The notes under the pieces are model-generated. The model had not been told where the DNA came from and did no database searches. It was given only the letters and a program-made list of their open reading frames with translations. Made by a program: the position numbers and the translations under genes. Shown piece by piece: positions 20,158 to 31,856 of a stretch of DNA of 64,000 nt (the stretch's first letter is position 1; every line of letters starts with the position of its first letter). The stretch covers positions 293,106 through 357,105 of the forward strand of contig VSDK01013462.1 of assembly GCA_009767595.1 (NCBI GenBank), written 5' to 3'. This DNA comes from Symbiodinium kawagutii (taxonomy: Eukaryota > Sar > Dinophyceae > Suessiales > Symbiodiniaceae).

Positions 20158-20436
20158 TTAAAGGGTTTGATAAGCACAGCGAAACCACAGTGACATGGAG
20201 AGTTGGCCTATCCGGGCAGGCTGTCCTGCACGAGCTTCGAGCAGCAGCACCAGAAAGTTCGCCACACATGCGGCCATGGCGGCTCAAGCTGCATCTATTT
20301 GAGCTGGAGCTGCAGCCCAAAGCTGGTGCATGAGGGCCACCAGCTTGCTAGGATCGACAATCCCGCTATGGGGACCAACTCGATGATCAAAAATGTTCAG
20401 GTTCCCCAGGCTGGGACCATGGCGATACGGTTTCAC
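20158..20436 (-). pseudogene. 91-codon reading frame broken by one TGA
   Basis: It begins after GGACGGTAG. Fifty codons (NLNIFDHRVGPHSGIVDPSK, LVALMHQLWAAAPAQIDAA) precede TGA at 20284-20286. Forty-one codons (AAMAACVANFLVLLLEARAG...) follow to TAA. The TGA sits where an Arg (CGA) would fit well, pointing to a CGA-to-TGA mutation. The gene is unrecognised. Confidence 0.5.
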
Positions 20437-20617
20437 CTACCGTCCTTTTCCTATAAATGTTGACATCCCTTTGCGGTGACAAGAGCAGGTTTAAGCCTGG
20501 TAAGTCATAAGCTCCGAAGGTCCCCAGCTACTCAACAAACGTTGCACTACCAGGGCAGCAGGGCTAACATTTTTCGTCATCCAACGTTTTGGACCTAGAA
20601 ATCTCCGTGGCATTGAC

Positions 20618-20727
20618 CTGTTGGAACTTCTGACCCAACTGACCCAGCTGCCAAGTTGGATTCCCCCACCGTTCGCTCGGGCATCTCCGCCAGAAGACTC
20701 AGTGCCTCAGAGTGTGAAAAACCGGCA
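20618..20727 (-). CDS. Candidate exon, weakly PPR-like
   Basis: Acceptor CGTTTCCCAG and donor ACAG|GTCAAT bound a frame reading GFSHSEALSLLAEMPERTV, which resembles the ALxLLxEM helix of a PPR, followed by a Gly/Ser/Ala stretch. Confidence 0.4.
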
Positions 20728-21365
20728 CTGGGAAACGATGGATGATGTTTTGTGGTCCGTAAAGACGCACACACACACACACACTGTATAAACGATACCC
20801 AACAGCAGCAGGACTTTGAGATGAAAATCATGAGAATGGCGACTACGTCAATACAAAAAGAGGATGATGCTGGTGTTTGTTGAAGAACTGATGCTTACCT
20901 CTTCAATCCTCTGAAAGAGTGGTTCAGAAAGACTTGAGCGCTCTTAATGTTTCTTGGCCAAATGACAATTAGAACCAAAACGTAGCAAACATTGTTGAAG
21001 TGAACAACAACACTAAGTATGAGTTTGTGACGAGGTATTCCTACATCATGGATGATGATCATCTAATCCGCAGTCCCAATTCTCCAAGTTAAACCACCCA
21101 AATGGATGGAATATGATTGTGCCCAAATCCCTATGATTCCTTGGCGATACATTGAGGGTCAATCCATTAATTGCATTCAGAAAAGGTTCCCCGTCTGGTT
21201 GATTCCCGAAAAAGTCTGATCTGTGTGAATGATCCCCTGCCGGGCTTGGATTATGATTCCTTGATGGGGGTTCCTCCAAACCACCCAGAAAGGAACATCG
21301 GCGAACCCATCAGCTATCAAGTTGAGCGAAAAACACTGCAATAAAGGAAGGGCAAAAGTAACTAG

Positions 21366-21430
<65 letters not shown>

Positions 21431-21434
21431 GCAC

Positions 21435-21495
<61 letters not shown>

Positions 21496-21592
21496 CACCG
21501 NNNNNNNNNNNNNNNNNNNNNNNNNNNNNNNNNNNNNNNNNNNNNNNNNNNNNNNNNNNNNNNNNNNNNNNNNNNNNNNNNNNNNNNNNNNN

Positions 21593-21637
<45 letters not shown>

Positions 21638-21655
21638 TAGCAACACGGTGAAACA
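21366..21655. repeat. CAA/CAG microsatellite with assembly gap
   Basis: (AAC)n, then (AGC)n and (AACAGC)n runs. Positions 21501-21592 are 92 unknown bases. Poly-Asn, poly-Leu and poly-Cys frames here are artefacts. Confidence 0.95.
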
Positions 21656-23414
21656 ACAGCGAAACAAAACAACCAACGACCGCCAATACAGTAATTTAAA
21701 AACACAAACAACAAACAACCAAGATCAACCAAGATCAACTAAGATCACCATTCAACCACCCAACATCATCAGCTGGCTCTTCAGCCACTCCCCAGCGCCA
21801 GTTCTTGGAGCCCGTGCCCAGTCCCAATGATGACCGTGCTCACCTCGATATTTGGGTGATCTGGTTGGGGTTAACTCAAGAAAGGCTATCCATGTAGGAT
21901 GGACATATTGATAGGATTTTTATATGGGACTATATGGTCTAATCCTATATGTTGACCCCAGCAACATAGCCAATTATGTAGGATTATGTAGGATTATGTA
22001 GGATTATGCCACAATTAATAGGATTTTGAAGGATTGGTAGGAGTAATATTGTAGGTTAAGTATCGTCTAACACCACTATATTGGTGGTATTAAAGGATTG
22101 AAGTACATGTATGTATAGGATGAACAGCCAACATCATTTCCAAAACTAACCCTTGGGTTTAACATATTGGCAACACAGGATTCAGTCTGTGAAAAACACA
22201 TGAGCATATCTGATAGGTCATGTCATGTTCATGTGTGTATGTTTGTCTATACATATAACGCCATTGGTCAACATATGTCGATACTAGTTCATAATGATTA
22301 CTGCAATCATAATAGTAAGTAATCATAGTGATCAATTATAGCGATTGATCAAGAATGGTCAATGAGGGCAAGAAGTGGTTGACAATCGAGCTTTTACTGG
22401 TTATATACTCCAGATCAAGAAAAACACATTGGAAGATCAAAACAGACTGTTCAAAGACAAAGTCTGTGAAAACAACACTGAACCGTTTAGGGTCGTAGGT
22501 ACCATCAAACAACATGGCGTTGATATGCGGCCTCTGAAAAAACCATGGGGTTGGACGGTGGCCTAGGAATCTTCCGCAACCACGGAAACAAAATGGAAGT
22601 ATGATGAAGTGTGGTTGGTGGTGATTGATTTAGACTCAGCACAAACGGGTGCCAATATACCAACTCTACTGTCAACGAAGTTTCATGCTGCTTCAAAAAG
22701 GTAAGCTAAGAGCTGTCAGCTCTTACCTTGATTGGTCGTACATAAGAACAATTCCCAACAATTCTTATAATTCATTCTTTAGAATAAGATTCATTTGAAT
22801 ACCCACACAAATGATGGCAATTGTCCCAGGCAACATGTCAAATTTCTGCATCAATCATGCAGCACTTGCTTCTTAGTATATTTAGGTGCTTACAACTCCA
22901 CTATATGTTATCTGTTGCTGGGTCAATCGGACCTTTCTGACAACAACCCCATATGGTCCCCACAATCATCACGAGTTCTATGTAATCCCATATATCAACA
23001 GATAACAGGGAGTATACAAAATTGCCTCTCATCATCAAGGACAACGCACCTACAGACTGGGAGGGTCTGTTAAGGCTCTTATCCAAAAATCATTGTTGGA
23101 TATTATCAACTGGAGATGGATGATTATAAACAATACAAGGCCGATTTAATTGCATGAAGGGATCTCACATCCTGAATCATCCCATAAACACTTGTTGCAT
23201 CTTGTTACCCACTACGAGTATCAGCCTCTACTGCCAATGAGTGGCAATCACTTAGCAATATGATCAAGCGTCAATTAACATTCACTAACAATGCGTTGAC
23301 CACCAACAAACAATTCAATTTAACAATGGTTTCAACCACCAATCGACCATCACCGGTTGATGGTTTCAACCCCTCTGAAAAATATGAGTCAGCCAATCAA
23401 GCACTTGTCGTCAC
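21656..23414. other. Spacer, no gene supported
   Basis: Contains four copies of AGGATTATGT near 21972-22010 and fragments of family B near 23340. No coding-like frame with splice support was found. Confidence 0.45.
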
Positions 23415-23740
23415 TGTGGGAAATGAAACATGCTAGAAATCACCGGCCAAATCGCTATCCAGTCTCCTGCCATCAAACCATTCGCAGCCTCTCGCTGTGC
23501 CGCCCCACAGTTTCGCAAGGCGGTGGTGTAACTGAGAGTCTCCTGTCAACCGTTGGTGTTGGGGTGAGGCAAAGGGGGTACACCATTTCTGTTGTGCAGG
23601 GCCCCAACCAGGCAAGAAAGGGGAAAGCAATCAGGATGCACGTCACCTCCCAGAAACCGGATTACTTGAAAAATGGGTCGGTGGATGTCAGGATGCTTTG
23701 GTCCTACTGGTTGGCAAGTGGGGGGGAAGTGTTTCAGTAG
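23415..23740 (+). CDS. Candidate coding region, plus strand
   Basis: An open frame with TVGVGVRQRGYTISVVQG and QARKGKAIRMHVTSQKPDYL. It is basic and plausible, but the antisense strand is open too and no clear splice pair was found. Confidence 0.3.
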
Positions 23741-24162
23741 GACAAAGCACCAGCTTCTTGGTTGCATGGGTGATCTACTTGTTCACAATGTGTATCGACA
23801 CCCTGACCTGGCTGGTGTTTGAGCCAGGATACCACACAAATTCCCACAATGTATATGTGATTCAATGTGTTAAACAATCCCAATGTAGTAGGGAAAATTT
23901 CGTCCCACCATCTTGCTGTTATCATCGGTCTCAACTTACTATGTGGCATTCATTGCCATTCTCATTTCAGGCCTTTATTTTCATCCAGTATCAGTCACCC
24001 TAGTTTCAGATTTTCAACGTTGGGCTCCTTACAACTAGTTATCATTGATTGTATATCCTCTTCTTGCTGTAGACTGTATACCTGTAACAAATCATCATTG
24101 ATGACCTATATCATACCCTAGTAAAGGGATACATGCTGGACACTTCAATTTACTCTACCCAA

Positions 24163-24281
24163 ATGGCTGTGGGTCAGTTCACCCTGTACCCCTGGTTCCC
24201 CTATCATTAACCTTTGTTTTCCTTATCATTGTTCGTTATTATCCACGATGCAATTGGTTGACTAATATTGACCCATAGTCA
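24163..24281. mobile_element. Family C inverted-repeat element
   Basis: ATGGCTGTGGGTCAGTTCAC at the left and ATATTGACCCATAGTC at the right. The interior CTTTGTTTTCCTTATCATTG is shared with 24351. Confidence 0.7.
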
Positions 24282-24350
24282 AATACACCTTATACTTCGC
24301 ACAGCTTAATGGGATTATCGACCCATATCCACCATTGTTGGTTGATTAAT

Positions 24351-24466
24351 ATGGCTGTGGGTCAAACCCCTGTACCCCAGGTTCTCCCACCATGAACCTT
24401 TGTTTTCCCTTATTATTGCTGGTAAATCCTCCATGGGTTGGTTGCTTAATATTGACCCATAGCCAT
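24351..24466. mobile_element. Family C inverted-repeat element
   Basis: ATGGCTGTGGGTCAAACCCC to ATATTGACCCATAGCCAT; terminal arms of about 16 bp. Confidence 0.75.
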
Positions 24467-24509
24467 ATTGACCCATAAGCTTCAGCATCATTCCAACACC
24501 CTTCGCTTC

Positions 24510-24606
24510 CTGGGCGCTCCTCAAAGTGGCCCCCAGAGCGAAGCAACTCAGCAGCTTCCGAGAGCCTCCAGGGCCGGACTCCCCCCAGGGCCCCTCTCAG
24601 CTCAAG
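24510..24606 (-). CDS. Candidate exon next to a family C element
   Basis: Acceptor CCAACAG and a possible GA donor CCAG|GAAGCG enclose a frame reading LGGVRPWRLSEAAELLRSGG then HFEERP. Another minus frame (LLSCFALGATLRSAQEAKG) is also open. The exon ends 44 bp from the element. Confidence 0.4.
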
Positions 24607-25115
24607 CTGTTGGCATTGGTGTTTCATGGGTGATGATGGTGGATCAATCATCAATGGATCTGTCAGTATTGTAATATATCCAGTACAATATAATCATTGT
24701 AACTATGATGAATCATATTGAAGCAATATATCCATTCTTAGCCACTGGACCTGCTGGATAATCTGAATCAAAGTTTGGAATTTATTGAGTCAAAAAACCG
24801 GAGATTTGGAGGTGGCTTTCAGCAGTGGTCACCCCTGGGGACCCCATATCCTGGCTTTCGTGGGCAAATGCTACACGGGCAAATGCTACACACTGATAGG
24901 TATTCCCAGCCAAAATGGCTGATGATATTCTTCTCTTAAACACTATTGAGAATAATTCCTCACCAAATTGTCGACGTTTTGTCTTTCATCCACTTATCAA
25001 TGTTCGATCGGTATTCAAAAAAAACAATTTAAACGGTATATTTCATAGAAAATCATTGGATTAACAGGCTATTGATGGTGGAACCGGTTTATTACGAGCT
25101 GGCTTTACCATTCAG
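24607..25115. other. Spacer, nothing clear
   Basis: A 15-bp direct duplication GGGCAAATGCTACAC lies at 24863-24893. No gene seen. Confidence 0.4.
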
Positions 25116-25262
25116 CTAGATATCCCACTCATTCCGAGCCATCTCGCTGCTCCACATCCGCTCGGCCTCTCTTGGGGTGCCTTTTTCTCCCGAAAACGGG
25201 TGCAAAGTGCGCCCTGGCATCGTGTTGCGTGGCAAAGGTTGGAGCTTTTTGGGTTCCGCAAT
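25116..25262 (-). CDS. Terminal exon, unrecognised protein
   Basis: Forty-eight codons to TAG. It contains LQPLPRNTMPGRTLHPFSGE and TPREAERMWSSEMARNEWDI. Highly charged and protein-like. The 5' limit is uncertain because the frame meets TGA just upstream; an acceptor CCAAAAAG may lie inside. Confidence 0.5.
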   Translation of the reverse strand: MAEPKKLQPLPRNTMPGRTLHPFSGEKGTPREAERMWSSEMARNEWDI

Positions 25263-25800
25263 TCATGGACTTATCCCAGAGACTCAATGGATGCTTACCT
25301 GCATTGACCTAGACCCAGTGCTGTAGGTAAATATACCATACATGGAATCCCTGCGTATGGACAGTGTTTCTTCCATTGAACAAACTCTTGGAGATGACGT
25401 CGAGTGACGTCAGAGCAGGGGCCGCACAAAAACATGAGTCACATTCTCAGGTGCCGTTTTTCACCAAAAGTTTCCACGCAGTGGTACCTCCAGAATGATG
25501 CTGTTTGATTGATAGGGATTTGGAGTTCAACAAACGTTGCCTCTTTCTGTTCCTATGAGCTTTCTGCTCACCACTAATCCAAAATTCTATTGGATTCCCT
25601 GATCCCACTTTCACCCAGTTATATTCATGATAAAACTAAATGAAACCAGTTTTCCAATGGTTGGAATTCATGATGAACCTAAGTTTTCCAATCCCTCAAT
25701 TCGTGATGAAACGAAACGGGTCACACCATTCTTAGCTCACCACGGATCCAATCAGCTGCTTCAACAGATCAACTCCCCCGCCCTGCTCCTTGGAGTAGAG

Positions 25801-26001
25801 GACTCCCGATCCCTTGGAACGAACGGCTGCCTGGCGCAAGCTGAGCCCTGGCTACTGGGAAACAGCGACCGAGATCATCGTGGCTGGTGACCGCGCGCCT
25901 GGCGCTCCGGCGACGGCGCGCGCGGCGCTTCAGCCCCTTGCGCCGCCAGGATGCGCTGAGCCAGCAGAGGCTGAGCGCCTGCAGCGTGGGCTGGGCCAAT
26001 G
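25801..26001 (+). CDS. Internal exon, unrecognised protein, plus strand
   Basis: Acceptor GTAGAG and a consensus donor TG|GTGAGA bound 66 full codons. Segments are DPLERTAAWRKLSPGYWETA, TEIIVAGDRAPGAP and PPGCAEPAEAERLQRGLGQ. Ala/Pro/Arg-rich with high GC, typical of dinoflagellate exons. No known domain. Confidence 0.55.
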
Positions 26002-26024
26002 GTGAGATGAATGGTCAATGATCA

Positions 26025-26082
26025 TAATAGACAATGATGGATCATGATGGATGATGATGGATGATGATGGATGATGATGGTT
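26025..26082. repeat. GATGATGGAT tandem repeat
   Basis: About five copies of a 10-bp unit immediately after the exon ending at 26001. Confidence 0.85.
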
Positions 26083-26617
26083 AATGTAATTTAGATGAGT
26101 AAGGTGCGAAATGTGTGGTGAATGATCATTCATGGTCAATGATGGGCAAACATGATTGAATGGGAGTTAAAACGGTGCTTCATGATAGAGATGATGACCG
26201 TGAATGGTAGGGTAGTGGGGGCATTCATGATTATGGTAAATTACATAATGGTTGATAGTTGATAATGGTAGTCAAAGGTGGTAAATGGTGATTCGTGATT
26301 AGTCATAGTTATTGGTGGTTCATGATGGTTGATGAAGGTTCAATCATGGTGGCTAATTACTCTACTAGCATTTTTTTCTCGATTGGGAACATGATTAATA
26401 GTTGTTCACGGTTGTGCGTGGTTAATGGTGAATTGTCATTACAGTACTGGTCGCATTAGAAAAACACCTTGGTTACCAAGAATTCTGCGTTCCCAATGAT
26501 GGAGTTAATGGTGGCTCATCATGGTTTTGGATGGTTTAACAGCCACTTGGGAAACGCAAGGCTGAGACGGTGTTGAATCCAATCTTCCCAGATCCACCGC
26601 TCATACGTCGATTGGCA

Positions 26618-26920
26618 TCATCGTGTCAGGAACACAGCGAAATCCCCTTGGTAGGAGCTCCCTTTGAGCAATAGCGGTACGTATCTCAGTATCTCAACCA
26701 ACTCCTCCTTCTCTAACGCATACACCATGAAGGTGGTGTACCGGCCCTCAACAACCTCGCTTTGAACGCTGCCTTGGAGAGTCTTGAAAGGCTCCGGCTG
26801 AGCCCCAGTGGGGCCAGATCTACGGACAAGACTGGTCGGCCCAGTCCCTGGTTTGGCACAAACTTGAGCCCCCCCCCAGTAGAGAAGGATCCAGGCATGC
26901 AGCCCTTTTGATAGTGCTGG
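26618..26920 (-). CDS. Terminal exon, 100 codons, unrecognised protein
   Basis: The acceptor GATCTCTCAG opens a 100-codon frame ending in TGA. Stretches include SKGLHAWILLYWGGAQVCAK, EVVEGRYTTFMVYALEKEEL and VEILRYVPLLLKGSSYQGDF. It probably follows the exon at 26985-27118 in the same gene. Confidence 0.6.
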   Translation of the reverse strand, partial: PALSKGLHAWILLYWGGAQVCAKPGTGPTSLVRRSGPTGAQPEPFKTLQGSVQSEVVEGRYTTFMVYALEKEELVEILRYVPLLLKGSSYQGDFAVFLTR

Positions 26921-26984
26921 CTGAGAGATCAATCGATCTTGGCTGAAAAATTGATCATAAGATAGTCAAAGCAAGCTATGGCAC

Positions 26985-27118
26985 CCATCATCAACCGAAT
27001 CCAGCTGCCAATCTCCACTATCTGTGCCTTCTTCACAAGCCTCTCGCGCGGCGGAAAATGCTGAAGCAGTGGGCCGCAAGCCACGCCTGAACGCACAGCC
27101 ATCCACAATGCCCCCCCT
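26985..27118 (-). CDS. Exon upstream of 26618-26920
   Basis: The frame reads LWMAVRSGVACGPLLQHFPP then RERLVKKAQIVEIGSWIR. The acceptor is probably CCCCCACTAG. The 3' end is uncertain: the frame meets TGA before the next exon and must be spliced by then, for instance at a GTGCCA. Confidence 0.5.
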
Positions 27119-27533
27119 AGTGGGGGCAATGGTAATCAATGATCACCATTGACCATGCTTTGTAATTGGGTGTATTGGTGGTTCACGCCCATGAAAACAA
27201 TCAATGGTTACTGCAAGGGTAAATCAGTGATTCAGTGATTGATGGTGGTGGCTAATTGATGGTTTATTGGTGGTAGATCATGGTCAATTATTATCCATAA
27301 AAGTGCTCATAAGCCAACATCAACTCTGCGGAGAGAAGAAGCTCTCCCAACAAGCCCGGACAAGTATGTGAAGCAACAAGCAAAGAGAACAACAAGCAAT
27401 TTAAAGCCAGGTAATTACCACGCCACGATTGGAAAAATCACAACGTTGGGGTATCATGGGGGGACCCGTAGAATCAAGTAGAATCAACTTATGTGCTTTG
27501 AGATCCAAATTTTACTCCAGGGTGAAATGAACT

Positions 27534-27659
27534 TTACTGCGGGTATGCAGTGCAGTAGCCGTCTTTAAACAGAGCGGCAGCTGCTTCGCATGCGGAAGCT
27601 ATGGAACATGGCGCGACAACGTGGATTCCTGCCAAAGTTCGCAAGTTCGCCCACAGGAC
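27534..27659 (-). CDS. Terminal exon, 41 codons
   Basis: After acceptor GCGATATCAG the frame reads VLWANLRTLAGIHVVAPCSI then ASACEAAAALFKDGYCTAYP and stops at TAA. Longer minus frames in the same region (up to 27919) have poorer composition. It could belong to the PPR-containing gene with the exon at 28212-28302. Confidence 0.45.
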   Translation of the reverse strand, partial: VLWANLRTLAGIHVVAPCSIASACEAAAALFKDGYCTAYPQ

Positions 27660-28007
27660 CTGATATCGCATGTAAACCAGGAGCAACGATGTAGAACTTC
27701 GACCAACCCATCAACAATGAACATCCGTGTTGTCCATAAACAATGATACCCAAATCCAAAAAAACAGTCTTTTCGTTTGGAGAAGTTGAGACAGCTCCTT
27801 GGGTCCCATGGTTTCCCCGTGGCTGATTCACAGAGCCATGTGCGAACTCTGAACAACAGGTCCTGGGTATCCTTACGCGGTATCGAAAGAATTCTAGGGT
27901 AATGAAGTACACAGGTCACAGGTACCCATATAGACTTCGTTAATTTACAATGGATGATAATGATCAGTCATTGCCAATGATGGCTCAAAATAGTTCAAAA
28001 CGGTGTG

Positions 28008-28108
28008 CTGGTTGGTGTTTTCAACCGCCATGAAAACATGTTACTCAACCAACCATTTCTTAGTAGCTACTAGGGACAATAAAAAATGTGAATCAAACCA
28101 CCAACCAG
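28008..28108. mobile_element. Family B inverted-repeat element
   Basis: CTGGTTGGTGTTTTCAACCG to GTGAATCAAACCACCAACCAG: near-perfect terminal inverted repeat CTGGTTGGTG. Confidence 0.8.
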
Positions 28109-28211
28109 TATAGTTGTTGTTTCTTATCCCCAATTATTTAATGGTTACTGATGGCTCAGAATGGCTAAAAATGGCTCACAGTGGTCAGATCGGGGTTGGT
28201 AATGGTTCAAC

Positions 28212-28302
28212 AAGTCTGAGCTCTACGGCTGGGAGCCCGTGCTCCATCATTTCATCGAAGAGTTGCACAGCCAAAGACCATTTTCGACCTGTTCGTTGGG
28301 AG
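28212..28302 (-). CDS. Pentatricopeptide-repeat (PPR) exon
   Basis: The acceptor GATATTCGCAG opens a frame reading RTGRKWSLAVQLFDEMMEHG then LPAVELRL, an almost textbook PPR helix pair (GxxWxxALxLFDEMxxxGL). A possible donor is CTT|GTTGAA. PPR proteins bind organellar RNA. Confidence 0.65.
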
Positions 28303-28961
28303 CTGCGAATATCGATGCACCAAGGGACTTATGACGGGAAAATCAAGATGGCGGTTTCTCAAAATCGATAATCATGGGCCAAACATGGGCTAATAATGGG
28401 CTAATAATTTAGTCCCAATCCTGAGAAAGTATGGGGAAGAATCATTAAGAATGATAATAATGATTGACACCTGTCAATACAAAGAACATAATTGATTATT
28501 TGCTATCACCAACCTCTGGGCTGCCCCAAGGCTTCTACCTTTCGAGTTATCCAATGGTCATCACCAGCAATTCATCATCACTGGCGCGTTTATCAGCTAT
28601 TTTTCTGCTTTCTTTTCTATCACGAATCATGGACAATTGATAGAATAAATGGTAAAATCATGGTAAAGAGCACTGGTCAATTTCATCCATCACGAACCGT
28701 TTCCACATGACCCCTGGAAGTGTTTCACTAAGCAGTTTCCTGTCAAAATCTATCTGATAATCTTTCAATCAACGTGGGTCCTCAGCAAGTATCTAGTGGT
28801 TTATAACCCCCTGGAACTGGTAGTGAATCCCAACCAATTTTTCTGTTGAACAAAATGGGCATCAGCAGTGAAGAAGACCAAGTCAGTTGTAAACCAAGTA
28901 TAGCTGTTTGGCCACATGGTAGAGACCTTTGATTTACAAACATTGCTACTGTGATCCAACT
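28303..28961. other. Spacer, no gene supported
   Basis: Intron-like DNA with no coding-like frame. Confidence 0.4.
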
Positions 28962-29058
28962 GGGGGTTTCTCAAAATAGAGGATCCAAAGAATGGTTGGT
29001 TTATTACTATACATTTTTAAATGATTGATATTGGATGATTTTTTGAGAAACCACCAAC
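28962..29058. mobile_element. Family A element with target duplication
   Basis: GGGGGTTTCTCAAAATAGAG to TTTTTTGAGAAACCACC. Flanked by CAACT on both sides. Confidence 0.7.
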
Positions 29059-29436
29059 TAGACTACCCTTCATCATGTGACCTCCCCTACTGTCTGTCAC
29101 CTTTGATCTTTGGATGTACTATTGATCACCCAAATTCCCCTTCATGTCCCCATCCAACAATAGTGACCAGTCCTACTGGCACCTTCAATCCTTGGCTGGT
29201 TGGTGGTTACAACCCAAGAAATCTCAGGCAACAAACCAACCATCTGTTGATACATTTGGGCAAATGAACCCGTGTCAATCAACCCCTGTACCAGTTGGAC
29301 CTTTCTAGTCACTATTGTCTGATAACCCAAGAAAACTAGTGAGAGAGCCCCTAGTGTAATCTGATTTGTTTGGGTTACTACCATTTTACACCCCATAGAA
29401 CTAATGAAGCCACCAGGCGGGTGCGAAGCCAGGCAC

Positions 29437-29507
29437 CTCGGCTGGAGGCCACGATGGCCGAGGAATAGCCACGAACGCCGCCTGGGCCGCCATGTCGAAT
29501 GGGGGCA
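29437..29507 (-). CDS. Candidate internal exon
   Basis: Acceptor GCCCCCGCAG and donor GAG|GTGCCT enclose PPFDMAAQAAFVAIPRPSWP then PAE. No family was recognised. Confidence 0.45.
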
Positions 29508-29851
29508 CTGCGGGGGCACGTTGGCTTTGTCAAATCAACCGACCCACGGCTGTGAATTCACCAGTGGTCCGTAACTAGTTTCATGGGGAATAATCACCAA
29601 CAATAACAGGGAAAACAATGGTTGGTGATAGGGGAATCAGTTTCCAGCCTAGAAAACTTCTACCAAGCTATTTCTGGGAGCAGCTGAAATCCATTTCTGC
29701 GGGAATTTCTGGGCAATCAGAATGATCTGATCATCCAACAATAGCCCAATCTCACTCTTCAGTTCATGATTACGAATCATAGACCGACTACTGAGCGTGA
29801 ATCACCATGAAGCATGCTCATGAACCTATAGTAATGAACCGTCATCAACCA

Positions 29852-29952
29852 TTTGGTGGTTCATTAAAATTGGGGGGCCCAAATCATCAAATACCAGCCA
29901 TTTACATCCTGAAAAACCATCCATTTTTTGGGTCCCCTATTCTCAGAAACAT
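29852..29952. mobile_element. Family A element, diverged
   Basis: GGTGGTTCATTAAAATTGGG to TCCCCTATTCTCAGAAACA. Confidence 0.5.
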
Positions 29953-30102
29953 TATTTTTAACCACTATTGAGCACTGGTTCTTAGCCCTTCCCTTCTCGA
30001 CCTCTGGATGAGCCACTTGAGCTCAACCATCAGCTTCGCCATCACTACAACTGAGCATATGGTGATTAATAACTGAGTGATGAATCAATAGTGATTATTC
30101 GT

Positions 30103-30103
<1 letters not shown>

Positions 30104-30171
<68 letters not shown>

Positions 30172-30220
30172 AAATATATATATATATACATATATGTGTG
30201 TATATATATATATATATAGA
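30104..30220. repeat. TATC tetranucleotide then TA dinucleotide repeat
   Basis: (TCTA)n of about 16 units followed by imperfect (TA)n. Confidence 0.95.
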
Positions 30221-30668
30221 GATATATCAGGAGTGATTAATTAGCTTTATGTTTACATCATAGTTACTCATGTGATTCATAGCTTCGCCATGCTCATGAA
30301 GGTCCATTGAGCATCATATCCCCCAACCTTTGATGGCTATTACCTACCTTACTAACGGTAGATGCTTTTTTCAACCGCCCTCCATTTACCTTAGATAGAA
30401 GCGAATTTACCACCAAATATGAGAAGTTTTGAATATGGGTCCAACATGATTCCCCAAAAACCTAGATTCATACACCTTCCATATTACTATTCAATTTAAT
30501 CCATCATTGAATTACTAGTCACAATTCAAACTTATTGCCGTATGATATCATTTACCGATGTCGTTTACCTTATTGGGATTGGTGTGTAATTACCAAGCAC
30601 AACATTTTCCCGTATGATATCTGATCCAACATATTCCACCATGATTACCCACCAATCCCTGCATCGAT

Positions 30669-30744
30669 CCCTGCCAAAGAAATCCCATGACTCCAAGCTG
30701 CTCAGATGGCCCGCGGCGCGTAAGCCTTCTGCGGCAGACTCGGC
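30669..30744 (-). CDS. Candidate exon
   Basis: The acceptor GGCTCACCAG opens AESAAEGLRAAGHLSSLESW then DFFG. The 3' end is uncertain; a GA donor near GGCAGG|GATCGA is possible. Confidence 0.45.
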
Positions 30745-31554
30745 CTGGTGAGCCATGTGGATCCACGAGTTCATAGTGGTTGATGAGGGGGAAGGAGGGT
30801 GGATGATGGTTAGCAAGCCATAGTGTCTGATGCGAAAAATATGATTACTCAATGGTTGATCCATGATCGACACTTGCTCATGACTCATGTTTCGAAACGA
30901 TGGTACAACAAAATCGCTGCCACTGAAGATTTCAGATCTTAACCTGCTAGTTGTTGGTTTCCAAGTTGTTTGGGCAGAGTGGCCAGCAAAAAGAATCCTG
31001 GCTCAGGCCAATCGGATGAGATAGGCGGGCTGTGCTTATTTGGCCCCTTTGTTGTAGTCTCATGTTTGTATTCCCATGATGTGTCATCTAAGCCCAGACG
31101 CAATTTCCAACCCGGATCACAATCAACACACCCCCTAACCACTATCCATCAGCTATCATCAACCAATGGTTTACCATCATTCACCATCAAACGACCATCA
31201 TTTATCATAGCCATCAACCACAACCAATGCTTCCGAAGCTGCATGGTCAAGCTACTGATATCTATCTACTCATTCCAAGCTGCCCGACCAGAGTTTAACG
31301 TGGCAATGGATTTTTCACCAATTTTTATATTAAAACCCTGGGAAACCACCAGTAAATGGTGGATTTTCTATTGCCAGGTTAGTTTACCAGAGGGTATCCC
31401 AAATCATAATAGCGTTTGTATGCTTTTGTCTTGATGAATTCCATCCTTAGCACTAGTTACCCTCAGTTCATTTACAAAATTCCTGCACCTGTTGGGACTG
31501 TTGGCTTGGTACCTGCTAGGTTGGTAGGTTGGTTGGATAGGTTGGCAGCTACAC

Positions 31555-31680
31555 CAAGCGCCACCGTACGGTCCCAGGGCCTCTTCCAGGCTGGCGCGCT
31601 TTCGACGGAGGACCTTGAGGAAATCCGCCTGGTGCCACGTTGGTCGCCAGGGGACTGGCCATGTGGCTGCTGGTGTTGCT
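31555..31680. CDS. Coding-like island, strand uncertain
   Basis: Minus: ADFLKVLRRKRASLEEALGP after acceptor TGGCACCAG. Plus: LFQAGALSTEDLEEIRLVP. Both are plausible; neither can be chosen without transcripts. Confidence 0.35.
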
Positions 31681-31754
31681 GGGTCGGGGTAGTTGCGGGA
31701 TGTGAATTGCTGGTTATTGTTGTTTATTATTGTGGGTTGTGGGTGGCGGGTTGT

Positions 31755-31812
31755 GATTGGGTTGTGGTTGTGGTTGTGGTGGTTGTTGTTGTTGTTGTCG
31801 TTGTTGTTGTCC

Positions 31813-31853
<41 letters not shown>

Positions 31854-31856
31854 CCT
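31755..31856. repeat. GTT trinucleotide repeat
   Basis: (GTT)n, imperfect at both ends. Poly-Val, poly-Cys and poly-Leu frames here are artefacts. Confidence 0.9.

Noticed and set aside
21177-21738. Poly-Asn, poly-Leu, poly-Cys frames
   Set aside because: Products of the CAA/CAG microsatellite and the gap of unknown bases.
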